Of a stretch of 57,472 bases of DNA, positions 7,749 through 16,616 are shown piece after piece. The stretch comes from Polyangium jinanense (GTDB taxonomy: Bacteria; Myxococcota; Polyangia; Polyangiales; Polyangiaceae): positions 1 to 57,472 of the forward strand of contig NZ_JAGTJJ010000064.1 in NCBI RefSeq assembly GCF_028435365.1, in the 5' to 3' direction. The position numbers and the translations under genes are program-made. The notes beneath the pieces are model-generated. The model ran no database searches, was not told where the DNA came from, and was given only the letters and a program-made list of their open reading frames with translations. How positions within the stretch are numbered: position 1 is the first letter of the stretch; every line of letters starts with the position of its first letter.

Positions 7749-7842
7749 CAAACAAGTTTGCCCGCGGTACAAAGATGCCTTGACCCTGCCCGAGCCGGCA
7801 CTACATCAATGCGACGAACTCGTTTGCCCTCAAACTTGTTTG
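7749..7842. promoter_or_regulatory. Three copies of a CAAACwwGTTTG palindrome upstream of the efflux operon
   Basis: Two exact 5-2-5 palindromes, CAAACAAGTTTG (7749-7760) and its reverse complement CAAACTTGTTTG (7831-7842), plus a 10/12 match CGAACTCGTTTG (7815-7826). They surround TTGACC (7780-7785), a plausible -35 box, and end 10 bp before the ATG of the first efflux gene. This is the layout of operators that would occlude a promoter. No regulator gene is adjacent, so the binding protein is unknown. The palindromes are observed; the operator role is inferred. Confidence 0.5.
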
Positions 7843-7852
7843 GGGCACCACG

Positions 7853-9154
7853 ATGCCTATGCTTCACGCGTGTTGTCGACGTCTATCCATCCATTTCGTG
7901 GCGCTTTTGGTGATGCTCGTCGCAAGCGCGGCAATCGCCGAGGAACGCCAGATCGAGGCTCCGCCCCGAGCGGAGGCCCAACAGCCTGCCGCCGAGTCAT
8001 TCCCTTCGCTCGAGCGCGCCATGGAGCTCGCGCGCGAGCGTGCTCCGGGCGTGGTGAGCGCGCGGGGGGCCGTGGGCGTCGCGGAAGCCTCGTACGCAGG
8101 CGCGCGGCTCGCCCCGCTCGACAATCCCTATCTGGAGGTCTTCGTCGACCGCGGCCTCCAGGGCGTGACGAGGGACGCGGCGGTCCAGGCGAATTTGTGG
8201 CTTCCCCTCGAGGTGTCCGGGCAACGGGCCCGCAGGGTCGACGAGGCGGATGCGCTCGTCGCCTGGCAAAAAACACTGTTCGAGGCGACGCAGCTCTCGG
8301 CGGAGGGGGAGGCCGTGCGCGCCTACGGGGCCGCGCTCGTTGCAGCCGCGCGGGTGCGCACGATCGAAGGGCTCGTGAGTGACGCGGGCGCGGAGGCGGA
8401 GGTGTACAGGCAAAGGCTCGCCGCCGGCGACGCGACGCTGCAGGAGGAGAAGCTCGCGAGTATGGAACACGCGCGATACGCGGTGATGCTCGAAGAGAGC
8501 CGCGCCGATCTCGCGCGCGCGCTCGTCGATCTCGCGCGCGCGACGGGTCGCATGTTCTCGCCGCCCGACGGCACGTCCGCCATGCCCCCCACGCCCGACG
8601 AGACATACGGCGAAGCCGGCGCCGCTCGGGTCGCGGGCGCGTCCGCCCACGTGGTCGCCTCGACGCGCGAGGCGAGCTTTTACGCGCGGGCTCGTGATCG
8701 TGCGGCGATCGAGGCCCACCCGCCGGTGAACCTCATCGTCACCGCAGGCCGCGGCGATCTGGGCGAGCCACGCTTCGGCGGCGGTTTGTCGTGGACCTTC
8801 CCGGTCGCGCGGCGCAAGCAAGCCGAGGTGGCGCGCGCCGACGCCGAGCGAGCGCGCGCGCTGGCCGAGGCCGACGTGAAGCGCCGCCTCGTCGCGCAGG
8901 GCCTCTCGGGCCTCGAGCTCGAGCGCGCCAAGGTCCGTCGCGCCCGCGAGGTGATCGACACGAACGCCCTGCCCGCGGCTCTTGCCTCGACCGATGCGGC
9001 CGTCGCGATGAAAACGGCGGGCAAGGGGGAAATGCTCCTCGTGCTCACCGCGCGCCGTGACCTCGCGCTCCTGCGCTTGCGGCGCCTGGAGCTCATCGCG
9101 CGCGAATGGGCCATCGTCGGCGACATCGTTGCATTGACCGGAGATTTGCCTTGA
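7853..9154 (+). CDS. Outer-membrane efflux protein, TolC/CzcC type
   Basis: A protein of 433 residues: a signal peptide (cleavage after about SAAIA, residue 29), then the duplicated long-helix architecture of outer-membrane factors. Helical blocks begin LERAMELARERAPGVVSAR and, in the second half, RADAERARALAEADVKRRL. These trimeric channels carry substrate from periplasmic adaptor to outside. It is the first gene of a C-B-A operon, and its stop codon overlaps the TTG start of the adaptor gene (TTGA). ATG codons at 7853 and 7859 are both possible starts; only a weak GGGG precedes them. The operator-like palindromes just upstream suggest tight control. Confidence 0.9.
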   Translation: MPMLHACCRRLSIHFVALLVMLVASAAIAEERQIEAPPRAEAQQPAAESFPSLERAMELARERAPGVVSARGAVGVAEASYAGARLAPLDNPYLEVFVDRGLQGVTRDAAVQANLWLPLEVSGQRARRVDEADALVAWQKTLFEATQLSAEGEAVRAYGAALVAAARVRTIEGLVSDAGAEAEVYRQRLAAGDATLQEEKLASMEHARYAVMLEESRADLARALVDLARATGRMFSPPDGTSAMPPTPDETYGEAGAARVAGASAHVVASTREASFYARARDRAAIEAHPPVNLIVTAGRGDLGEPRFGGGLSWTFPVARRKQAEVARADAERARALAEADVKRRLVAQGLSGLELERAKVRRAREVIDTNALPAALASTDAAVAMKTAGKGEMLLVLTARRDLALLRLRRLELIAREWAIVGDIVALTGDLP

Positions 9155-10401
9155 AAGACGAGACAAACGCGAGCGATGAGGGCTCGAACGCCCCGATGAC
9201 CCCGGACGAGGGCCTCGCCGGAGACGAGACCGAGCCGCAAGCGCAGGCGCAGGAGCGACGGCCGCAATGGGCGCGCTGGGGCATCGCCACGGGCCTGTCG
9301 GCGCTCGCCGCCGCGGGTCTGTTCGTCTTGCTACGCGGAGGCGACGCGGAGACGGACGTGCCCGTGACCAAGGCCGACGTCCCGCACGTCGAGGGCAAGG
9401 CCATCGTGTTCTCGAAGGACTTCCGCGACCGCGCAGGCATCGAGACCGAGCCCGTGCGCCTCGCGCCGCTCGTGCCGCGCCTCAAGGTCGTCGGCACCGT
9501 CGATTTCGACCCGGCGCACGTGGCCGCCGTGGGCACGCGGATCCCCGGGCTGGTCCGCTCGCTCGCGAAGGTCGAGGGCGACAGCGTGAAGAGGGGCGAC
9601 GTGCTCGCCGAGATCGAGAGCGCCGAGCTCGGAGAAGCGCAGGCCAGCGTGGCCGTCGCCGGCGCGCACCGCAAGGCGGCCTCGATCAACGAGAAGCGCG
9701 AGCGCGAGCTCGCCGAGCGAGGTTTGTCCACGGCGCGCGAGCACGAAGTCGCGACCGCGACGCACGAAGAGCAACGCGCGCTTTTCGAAGCCGCGCGGCA
9801 ACGCGTGGTGGCCATGAGCGGCGCGCCCGGCAGCCCGTTCGGCGTGTACATGTTGCGCGCGCCGCTCGAAGGGACCGTTGTCGAGCGGCACATCTTCGCG
9901 GGACAATCCGTCGACGCCCACCTCGTCGCGTTCCGCGTCGCCAACCTCGATCATCTCTGGATTGATCTCTCGGTCTTCGAGAGCAACGTCGATGCGATCC
10001 ACAAGGGTGATCCGGTGGAGATCACGCGCGTCGGAGGTGAGCCGATCCCCGGTCGTGTCGCCCACGTCGGTGAGGTCGTTGATCCCGTGACACGCACGGC
10101 GGAGGTGCGTATCGCGGTTTCGAACAAGGAACGCAAGCTCCGGCCGGGACAATCCGTGACCGCGACCATCCAGGCCTCGGGCCCTTCGCGCACGATGCTC
10201 ACCGTGTCCATGACGGCCGTCACGTACATCGACGGGCGGCCGACGGTGTTCCTCGCCGAGAGCCCTGATCGCGTCGTGCCCACGACGATCGAGCTCGGCC
10301 CGAACGACGGCACGAACCAGGGCGTCATCGCGGGCCTCACCGAGGGCCAGCGCGTGGTGAGCCGCGGCGTGTTTGCCCTGAAGAGCGAGCTTTACCGGTA
10401 A
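9151..10401 (+). CDS. Periplasmic adaptor of RND metal efflux, CzcB type
   Basis: About 416 residues from a TTG at 9151 that overlaps the upstream stop and follows GGAG at 8-nt spacing; the ATG at 9196 is an alternative. A cytoplasmic N-terminus of about 45 residues leads to one membrane anchor (WGIATGLSALAAAGLFVLL). The membrane-fusion core follows: a barrel-sandwich half (VGTVDFDPAHVAAVGTRIPG), a helical hairpin, and a beta-barrel (HLWIDLSVFES, then GRVAHVGEVVDPVTRTAEVR). This module bridges the RND pump and the outer-membrane channel and receives metal in the periplasm. I see no His-rich metal-binding N-terminus of the kind found in some CzcB proteins. The next gene begins 4 bp after its stop. 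Confidence 0.9.
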   Translation: MKDETNASDEGSNAPMTPDEGLAGDETEPQAQAQERRPQWARWGIATGLSALAAAGLFVLLRGGDAETDVPVTKADVPHVEGKAIVFSKDFRDRAGIETEPVRLAPLVPRLKVVGTVDFDPAHVAAVGTRIPGLVRSLAKVEGDSVKRGDVLAEIESAELGEAQASVAVAGAHRKAASINEKRERELAERGLSTAREHEVATATHEEQRALFEAARQRVVAMSGAPGSPFGVYMLRAPLEGTVVERHIFAGQSVDAHLVAFRVANLDHLWIDLSVFESNVDAIHKGDPVEITRVGGEPIPGRVAHVGEVVDPVTRTAEVRIAVSNKERKLRPGQSVTATIQASGPSRTMLTVSMTAVTYIDGRPTVFLAESPDRVVPTTIELGPNDGTNQGVIAGLTEGQRVVSRGVFALKSELYR

Positions 10402-10405
10402 AACC

Positions 10406-13400
10406 ATGCTGTCACGAATCGTCCTTGCCTCGATCCGCCTTCGGGCGCTGATGCTCGTCCTCTTCGCGCTCCTCCTCGGCGCGGGGGCCGTGGCCGTGCG
10501 CGCGCTCCCCATCGACGCGATGCCGGACGTCTCGACGATCCAGGTCTCGGTGCTCACGAGCGCCTCGGGCCTCTCCGCCGTCGAGGTGGAGCGGACCGTG
10601 ACCATTCCGATCGAGAATGCGCTCAACGGCGTCCCGGGCGGCGCCGAGCTGCGCAGCGTCTCGCGTGGTGGTTTGTCGGCCGTGACGGTGGTCTTCGCCG
10701 ACGGCACGGACGTGTGGTTCGCGCGCCAGCTCGTGCTGGAGCGCCTGCGCACCGTGGAGCGCGAGCTGCCCGCCTCGGCGGGCACGCCCGAGCTCGCCCC
10801 GGTCTCCTCGGGGCTCGGCGAGATTTTTCAATTCGTCGTCCGGAGCTCGCAGCACTCGCCGATGCAGCTCCGAACGCTGCTCGACTGGGAGATCGTGCCG
10901 AAGCTCCGCAGCGTGCCCGGCGTGATCGAGGTCAACACGATGGGCGGGGAGCTCAAGCAGTTCCAGGTCGTCGTGGATCGCGCGCGCCTAAAGGCCCAGC
11001 ACATGACGGTGGAAGACGTGCTCGAGGCCCTCCGCACCGCGAACGTCAACGTGGGCGGCGGCTACGTCGAGCGGCGCGAGGAGTCGTTCACCGTGCGCGG
11101 GCAAGGCATGCTGCGCGACGAGCAGGACATCGCCAACGTGGTTTTGCGGGCGGACGCCGAGGGCGCGCCGGTGCTCGTCAAGCACGTCGCCAACGTGCAG
11201 ATCGGCGCGGCGCTGCGTTATGGCGTGATCACCCACGGCGGCGAACGCGAGGCGGTCACGGGCATCGTGATGATGCTGCTCGGCGGCAACAGCCGCGAGG
11301 TCGTGGCCGCCGTCGGCGAGCGGGTGAAGGAAATCGAGGCGGACCTGCCGCCGGGCGCGACCATCGAGGTGGTCTACGATCGCGCCGATTTCGTGGGCCG
11401 CACCATCGGCACCGTGCTGAAGAATCTGGCCGAGGGCGTGATTGTCGTGACGATCGTGCTCGCGCTCTTCCTCGGCACGCTCCGCGGCGCGCTGGTGGTC
11501 GTCCTCGGGATCCCCGCGGCCATGACGGTGGCCTTGTTCGGGATGCACCTCTTCGGCGTGACGGGTGATCTCATGTCGCTCGGCGCCATCGATTTCGGGT
11601 TTCTCGTGGATGGGCCGATCGTGATGCTCGAAGCGGTCATCGCGGCCGTGGCGGGCAAGAAGCTCGCGGGGAATGCGAAGGCGCGGGCGTATGCAGAGGC
11701 GGCGCAGGGCGTGGCGCGCCCGGTCGCCTTCGCCGTGGCCATCATCATGCTCGTCTACGTCCCGCTGCTTTTCCTCGAAGGCATCGAGGGCAAGATGTTC
11801 CGGCCGATGGCGCTCACCATGGCGTGTGCCCTCTTCGGCGCGTTGATCTATTCGGTCGTATTTTTCCCGGCGCTGCTCGTCACGCTCGTGCCGCCCGCAG
11901 CGGGCCACGGTCCGCGCTGGATGGAGTGGATCACCGAGCGGTACGAGCGGATCGTCGGCCGGGCCGTCGCGCTCCGGTGGCCGCTCCTCGGCGCCTCGGC
12001 GGTGTCGTTCGTCGTGACAATCTTCCTGTTTTCCCGCGCCGGCGCAGAGTTCGTCCCCCGCATCTTCGAGGGCGACGCGGTCGTGACCATCCGCCGCGCG
12101 CCGAGCATCTCCCTCGAGGAGGCGCGGCGGCTCGATTTCGAGACCGAGAAGGTGCTGCACGGTTTTCCCGAGGTGGTGAGCACGCTCGGAATGACCGGGC
12201 GCGCCGAGGTCGCCGTCGATCCGGTCGGCAACGACAACACCGACATCCTCGTGCGGCTGCGCCCGCCCGCGGAATGGAAAACGGCGCGTGATTTCGATGG
12301 GCTCTCCGAGGCGTTCAAGAATGCAATCGAGGCCCGCGTGCCAGGGACGTTCGTCTCCGTGTCGCAGCCCATCGAGGACAAGACGAACGAACTCATCAGC
12401 GGCTCGCGCGCCGACGTCTCGATCAAGGTTGTCGGGACCGACATCAACGAGCTTGCCGCGCTCGCCGACCGGATCGGTGAGCGCGTGAAGGCGATCCGGG
12501 GCGCCGGCGACGTGCGTGTCGAGCGGCTCCTCGGCCAGCCCGTCATCAGCGCCGTCGCGGATCGAGCGAAGATGGCGCGTCACGGGGTGAAGGTCGAGGA
12601 CGCCTTCACCGTGATCGCCGCGGCGCGCGAGGGCGTACGCGTGGGCGACATCTACGAGGATCAACGCAAGTTCGACCTGCGCGTGGTGAACCCCCCGGCC
12701 GAGCCCTCGGCGGCGGCGCTCGGCGAGCTCTTCGTGGAGACGTCGAGCGGGCGCAGCGTCCCGCTTCGCGAGGTGGTCACGCTCGCCGAGGGCGATGGGC
12801 CGACCTCGATCCGGAGGCAGGATCGCGAACGCACGGTGCGCGTCGACGTGAACCTGCGTGGTCGCGATCTGGTCTCCTGGGTCGCGGAGGCGAAGGCCGT
12901 CGTCGAGCGCGACGTGCCGCTCCCGAGCGGCTACCAGCTCGCGTGGGGCGGGCAATTCGAGAACTTCGAGCGGGCGCAGAAGCGGCTCGCGCTGCTGGTG
13001 CCGGCCGTCGTGGTGATCATCTTCGGCATGCTGCTCTGGATGTTCCAGAACGTGCGGCTCGCCTTGGCCGTCTTCATGATGGTGCCGCTCTCGCTCGTGG
13101 GCGGCATGCTGGGTCTGCTCGCGCGCGGCCTGCCCTTCAGCCTGTCGGCGGCGGTCGGGTTCATCGCGCTGGGCGGCGTGGCGGTGCTGAACGGGGTGGT
13201 GATCGCCAGCGAGGTGCGCAATCGCCTCGCCGCGCGCGAGCCGCTCGACGAGGCGATCACGCGTGGGGCGGCGGCCGTCGTGCGCGCGGTGCTCACGACA
13301 GCGGCCGTCGCAGCGCTCGGCTTCTTGCCGATGGCGCTCGCGGACAGCGCCGGTGCCGAGGTGCAGCGACCGCTCGCGACGGTGGTCATCTTCGGCATGT

Positions 13401-13528
13401 TTTTCGGGACAATCACCACGCTCGCGGTCCTGCCCGGCGCGCTGCGAGCGACCCTCTCGGGCCAGCGATTCGAGGCGCGCGCCGTGGAGGAGGCGTCGAT
13501 CGATACGGGCGCGCCGGTGCTCAATTGA
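10406..13528 (+). CDS. RND heavy-metal efflux pump, CzcA type
   Basis: A protein of 1040 residues, standard for the heavy-metal RND class. The fourth membrane helix keeps the proton-relay acids in DFGFLVDGPIVMLE (D396, D402, E409). The pore-domain segment NELISGSRADVSIKV matches the NELISG.R.DV..KV signature of CzcA rather than CusA, which favours Co/Zn/Cd over Cu/Ag; that substrate call is an inference. Twelve membrane spans are expected, and long hydrophobic blocks are visible near residues 340-500 and 865-1020. It ends the C-B-A operon 60 bp before the LysR gene. Nothing looks damaged. Confidence 0.93.
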   Translation: MLSRIVLASIRLRALMLVLFALLLGAGAVAVRALPIDAMPDVSTIQVSVLTSASGLSAVEVERTVTIPIENALNGVPGGAELRSVSRGGLSAVTVVFADGTDVWFARQLVLERLRTVERELPASAGTPELAPVSSGLGEIFQFVVRSSQHSPMQLRTLLDWEIVPKLRSVPGVIEVNTMGGELKQFQVVVDRARLKAQHMTVEDVLEALRTANVNVGGGYVERREESFTVRGQGMLRDEQDIANVVLRADAEGAPVLVKHVANVQIGAALRYGVITHGGEREAVTGIVMMLLGGNSREVVAAVGERVKEIEADLPPGATIEVVYDRADFVGRTIGTVLKNLAEGVIVVTIVLALFLGTLRGALVVVLGIPAAMTVALFGMHLFGVTGDLMSLGAIDFGFLVDGPIVMLEAVIAAVAGKKLAGNAKARAYAEAAQGVARPVAFAVAIIMLVYVPLLFLEGIEGKMFRPMALTMACALFGALIYSVVFFPALLVTLVPPAAGHGPRWMEWITERYERIVGRAVALRWPLLGASAVSFVVTIFLFSRAGAEFVPRIFEGDAVVTIRRAPSISLEEARRLDFETEKVLHGFPEVVSTLGMTGRAEVAVDPVGNDNTDILVRLRPPAEWKTARDFDGLSEAFKNAIEARVPGTFVSVSQPIEDKTNELISGSRADVSIKVVGTDINELAALADRIGERVKAIRGAGDVRVERLLGQPVISAVADRAKMARHGVKVEDAFTVIAAAREGVRVGDIYEDQRKFDLRVVNPPAEPSAAALGELFVETSSGRSVPLREVVTLAEGDGPTSIRRQDRERTVRVDVNLRGRDLVSWVAEAKAVVERDVPLPSGYQLAWGGQFENFERAQKRLALLVPAVVVIIFGMLLWMFQNVRLALAVFMMVPLSLVGGMLGLLARGLPFSLSAAVGFIALGGVAVLNGVVIASEVRNRLAAREPLDEAITRGAAAVVRAVLTTAAVAALGFLPMALADSAGAEVQRPLATVVIFGMFFGTITTLAVLPGALRATLSGQRFEARAVEEASIDTGAPVLN

Positions 13529-13588
13529 AAGGGGCGCGTCACGGTTGCTCGGCGCGCGGGGAGCGTGCTAGGCGTGCATCGGGCGAGC

Positions 13589-14515
13589 ATGGACCGGATC
13601 GACGCGATGCGCGTCTTCGTCGCGACGCTGGACGAGGGGAGCCTCGCGGGTGCGGCGCGCAAGCTCGGCCGCTCGCCTGCGGCGATCACGCGCGCGATCG
13701 CCTTTCTCGAGAACCATGTCGGCGTACAGCTACTCCACCGCACCACGCGTTCGATCCATCTGAGCGAGGCGGGCGAGCGTTACGCCGCGGCCTGCCGGCG
13801 TGTGCTCGTCGATCTCGAGGAAGCCGACATGCTGGCCGCGAGCGAGCGCGGTGCGCCGAGAGGTCTACTCACCGTGACCGCGCCGCTGGTGAGCGGAGCG
13901 CGGATCATGCGCCCGATCGTCGATGCGTTCCTGGCTCGAGAACCCGCGGTCAGGGCGCGGCTGCTTCTGCTGGATCGCACGGTCAGCCTCGTCGAGGAAG
14001 GCATCGACGTGGGCCTGCGAATTGCGCACTTGCCCGATTCGAACCTCATCGCGACCCGGGTCGGCGAGGTACGCAAGGTGCTTTGCGCGGCCCCCGCCTA
14101 TCTTGAAGCGGCGCCGCCGCTCGAAAGCCCGGCCGACCTTGCCCGCCATCGCTGTATCCAGATGACCACCTTTGGCCAGGATAGCTGGAATTTCTCGCCC
14201 GAAAAGGCCGCGGGTGCCGTGCGGCACGTAGCGATTGAGCCGAGGCTCGTGGTGAACACCGTCGAGGCAGCGGTGGCGTCTGCGGTCGAGGGCAACGGCA
14301 TCACACGCGTCTTTTCGTATCAGGTCGCCGACGAGGTGGCGGCGGGGAAATTGCGGATCGTGCTGGCCGACGCGGAACCTGCGCCCCTCCCCGTTCATTT
14401 GATCACGCCCGAGGGCCGGCTCTCGGTGCCCAAGGTGCGCGCTTTCTTCGATTTCGCGTTGCCGCGACTGAAGGAAGAATTCACGCGGCGCCAGATCGCC
14501 TGCGCCGGCAGTTGA
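13589..14515 (+). CDS. LysR-family transcriptional regulator
   Basis: A protein of 308 residues. The N-terminal winged helix reads MDRIDAMRVFVATLDEGSLA, then AARKLGRSPAAITRAIAFLE and LLHRTTRSIHLSEAG. The substrate-binding domain has the subgroup pattern GLRIAHLPDSNLIATRVGEV. The ATG at 13589 begins the conserved MDRxDAMRVF motif. LysR proteins of this type usually activate an adjacent oxidoreductase operon in response to a small molecule. Here it faces the tautomerase-SDR-hydrolase operon, with only 2 bp between the two stop codons. This convergent layout is less common than the divergent one. It could act on that operon or be unrelated to it. Confidence 0.92.
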   Translation: MDRIDAMRVFVATLDEGSLAGAARKLGRSPAAITRAIAFLENHVGVQLLHRTTRSIHLSEAGERYAAACRRVLVDLEEADMLAASERGAPRGLLTVTAPLVSGARIMRPIVDAFLAREPAVRARLLLLDRTVSLVEEGIDVGLRIAHLPDSNLIATRVGEVRKVLCAAPAYLEAAPPLESPADLARHRCIQMTTFGQDSWNFSPEKAAGAVRHVAIEPRLVVNTVEAAVASAVEGNGITRVFSYQVADEVAAGKLRIVLADAEPAPLPVHLITPEGRLSVPKVRAFFDFALPRLKEEFTRRQIACAGS

Positions 14516-14517
14516 AG

Positions 14518-14748
14518 TCAGCCCTTGCCACTGGCAGACGCGGATTTGCCTGTTTTCTTCCAATATTCCAGCACCGGCAGGCCGCCAGCGCCCCAATTTT
14601 CATGTTCCACCTCGTCGATGACGACGAAGGTTGCCTCGGGCGCCTTGTCGATCACGTCGCGCAGCACATTCGTCATGCCCGCGATGATCTCGGCTTTTTG
14701 CTTGGGCGTGGCGCTGCCCTTCGTGATCTTCACGTTGATGTACGGCAT
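14518..14748 (-). CDS. 4-oxalocrotonate tautomerase-family protein
   Basis: A protein of 76 residues. After removal of Met, the catalytic Pro-1 would be exposed (MPYINVKITKG), followed by the family helix KAEIIAGMTNVLRDVI and the strand ATFVVIDEV. This class assembles as hexamers or related oligomers and catalyses keto-enol tautomerisation or promiscuous dehalogenation. The Arg-11/Arg-39 pair of classical 4-OT is not conserved (Lys/Ser-rich instead), so the substrate is open. It is the last gene of the minus-strand hydrolase-SDR-tautomerase set, 24 bp after the SDR. Confidence 0.88.
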   Translation of the reverse strand: MPYINVKITKGSATPKQKAEIIAGMTNVLRDVIDKAPEATFVVIDEVEHENWGAGGLPVLEYWKKTGKSASASGKG

Positions 14749-14772
14749 GATGATTCTCCGCGTTCGTGCTGA

Positions 14773-15492
14773 TTACCAGTGGCCGGCGTGCTGGCCGCCG
14801 TCGACGTGGAGCGTCTCGCCCGTGACGAAGCCCGCATCTTCGAGATAGAGGACGGCCTGGACGATCTCGTCGATCGTGCCCATGCGACCGAGCGGGTGCA
14901 GGCCGTCGAGGGTCGCATGCGTCTCGGGCGCGTGCATCGGCGTCTTGATGATGCCCGGCGAAACCACATTCGCGCGGATGCCGCTCGCGGCATATTCGAT
15001 CGCGAGGCTGCGGGTTGCCGCGTCGATCCCGCCCTTCGTCAGCGACGCGATCACCGAGGGCACGCCCTTGATCGGCTGATTGACGAGCGAGGTCGTGATG
15101 CTGACGATATGCCCGCCCTCACCCTGCTTCAAGAACTGGGTGACGGCCGCCTGGGTCACATAGAAAAAACCGGCGACGTTGACGTGGATCTTCCTCGAAA
15201 AATCCTCGGCCGTGTATTCGGTGAACGGCTTGGCGATGAAGATGCCGGCATTGTTGACGAGCGTGTCGACCCGGCCGAACGTGGCGACGGCGGCGTCCAC
15301 GATCTTCTTTGCCGTCTCGGGATGGCCGACGTCGCCGTCGACGATCAGGACGTCGGGATCACCCCCGAAGGCGTCGGGCTTGATCGAGCGCGAGTTGGCG
15401 ACGACGCGAAAGCCCTTCTTGCGATAGCCCTCGACGAGGCCGGCGCCGATGCCTTGTGATGCGCCCGTGATGATGACGACTTTCTTGCTCAT
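14773..15492 (-). CDS. SDR-family protein lacking the catalytic tyrosine
   Basis: A protein of 239 residues from the ATG at 15492, which is preceded by AAGGAGAG. Cofactor binding is intact: TGASQGIG (9-16), NNAG, and the PGIIKTPM end loop. At the active site the normal YxxxK is replaced by ASLTK, so the lysine is kept and the proton-donor tyrosine is Ala. I recall similar tyrosine-less sequences among bacterial SDRs, so this is probably a subgroup trait rather than damage. It may act with altered chemistry or bind cofactor without turnover. It lies between the hydrolase (41 bp upstream) and the tautomerase on the same strand. Confidence 0.88.
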   Translation of the reverse strand: MSKKVVIITGASQGIGAGLVEGYRKKGFRVVANSRSIKPDAFGGDPDVLIVDGDVGHPETAKKIVDAAVATFGRVDTLVNNAGIFIAKPFTEYTAEDFSRKIHVNVAGFFYVTQAAVTQFLKQGEGGHIVSITTSLVNQPIKGVPSVIASLTKGGIDAATRSLAIEYAASGIRANVVSPGIIKTPMHAPETHATLDGLHPLGRMGTIDEIVQAVLYLEDAGFVTGETLHVDGGQHAGHW

Positions 15493-15533
15493 GGATGTCT
15501 CTCCTTGGAATCGATATGTGATGGGTTTGCTGG

Positions 15534-16424
15534 TCACGCCGGCAAGTGGCGGGCGAGGAAGTCGCGCATCAGCGGCACGATCTCGTCGGCCTTGTCCTCG
15601 AAGGCGAAGTGGCCGCTATCGAGAAGATGGAGCTCGGCGTCGGGCAGGTCGCGCAGGAAGGCCCTGGCGCCCTCGGCCGGGAAGATGCTGTCGTTCGCGC
15701 CCCAGGCGATCAACGTCGGCGGGCGGTGCGTCCGGAAGAACGCCTGGAACGCGGGATAAAGCGCGACATTGTTACGGTAATCGTAAAAGAGGTCGAGCTG
15801 GATCTCGACATTGCCGGGGCGGTCCAGGAAGATCTGGTCGTAGAGCCAGGCGGCGGGATCGAGCCGCGAGATGTCCTTCACGCCATCGACATACTGGAAC
15901 TTCGTGATCTCGGGCGTCATGAAAGGCCTGAGCGCGTCCCGATTGGCCTTCGAATGGTCGGCCCAGAGCGCTTTGATGGGATCCCAGAAGGCCTGGAGGC
16001 CATCCTCGTAGGCATTGCCGTTCTGCGTGATGAGCGCAGCCACGCGCTCGGGATGCTTGAGTGCAAGTCGAAAGCCCGTTGGCGCGCCATAGTCCATGAC
16101 GTAGAGCGCGTAACGCTCGGCGCCGAGCTGCTGGAGCAGGCCGTCGACAATATCGGCGAACTTGGCGAAACTGTATTCGAATTCCTCGCGCGGTGGCATC
16201 GCGGACAGGCCGAACCCCGGCAGGTCGGGGGCGATCACGCGGTAGCGGTCGGCGAGCGCGGGAATGAGGTTGCGATACATGTGCGACGAGCTCGGGAAGC
16301 CGTGGAGCAACACGACCACCGGGGCGTCGGCAGGGCCGGCCTCGCGGTAGAAGATCGTGAGGCCCTCGACGGTCGCGGTCCGGTGATGGGTGACGGGAAT
16401 CGGGGTCGAAGTGGTGGCAGACAT
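15534..16424 (-). CDS. Alpha/beta hydrolase with Asp nucleophile (haloalkane dehalogenase/epoxide hydrolase-like)
   Basis: A protein of 296 residues from the ATG at 16424, after AGGGAG. The oxyanion motif is HGFPSSSHMY (41-50). The nucleophile elbow reads VMDYGAPTG, placing an aspartate (D111) where esterases have Ser, as in haloalkane dehalogenases and epoxide hydrolases. A likely third acid lies near GANDSIFP and the catalytic His in DSGHFAFED. It is first in the operon with the SDR and tautomerase, suggesting conversion of a halogenated or epoxide substrate; that is inference. The upstream region (16425-16560) is AT-rich for this genome and probably holds the promoter. Confidence 0.9.
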   Translation of the reverse strand: MSATTSTPIPVTHHRTATVEGLTIFYREAGPADAPVVVLLHGFPSSSHMYRNLIPALADRYRVIAPDLPGFGLSAMPPREEFEYSFAKFADIVDGLLQQLGAERYALYVMDYGAPTGFRLALKHPERVAALITQNGNAYEDGLQAFWDPIKALWADHSKANRDALRPFMTPEITKFQYVDGVKDISRLDPAAWLYDQIFLDRPGNVEIQLDLFYDYRNNVALYPAFQAFFRTHRPPTLIAWGANDSIFPAEGARAFLRDLPDAELHLLDSGHFAFEDKADEIVPLMRDFLARHLPA

Positions 16425-16616
16425 GAGGATTCTCCCTCGCAAGCGCGTTGAGCCGGGTCGCCTTCGATGTTTCGCGGCGTCGACGTCGAGAATCTAGATC
16501 ATGCCGAGCGTCGTAAGAATAGACGCAAACAAGAAGTCACTGTTTCACTTTGCGCAATAACGATGCGTAGAGCGAACGCAACGACCGGCCACGACGCCGC
16601 GTGGCGAGTTGGCTCG

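Noticed and set aside
10988..12955. A long minus-strand frame opposite the RND pump gene.
   Set aside because: His/Asp/Arg-rich shadow of a high-GC gene; the plus-strand pump is certain.
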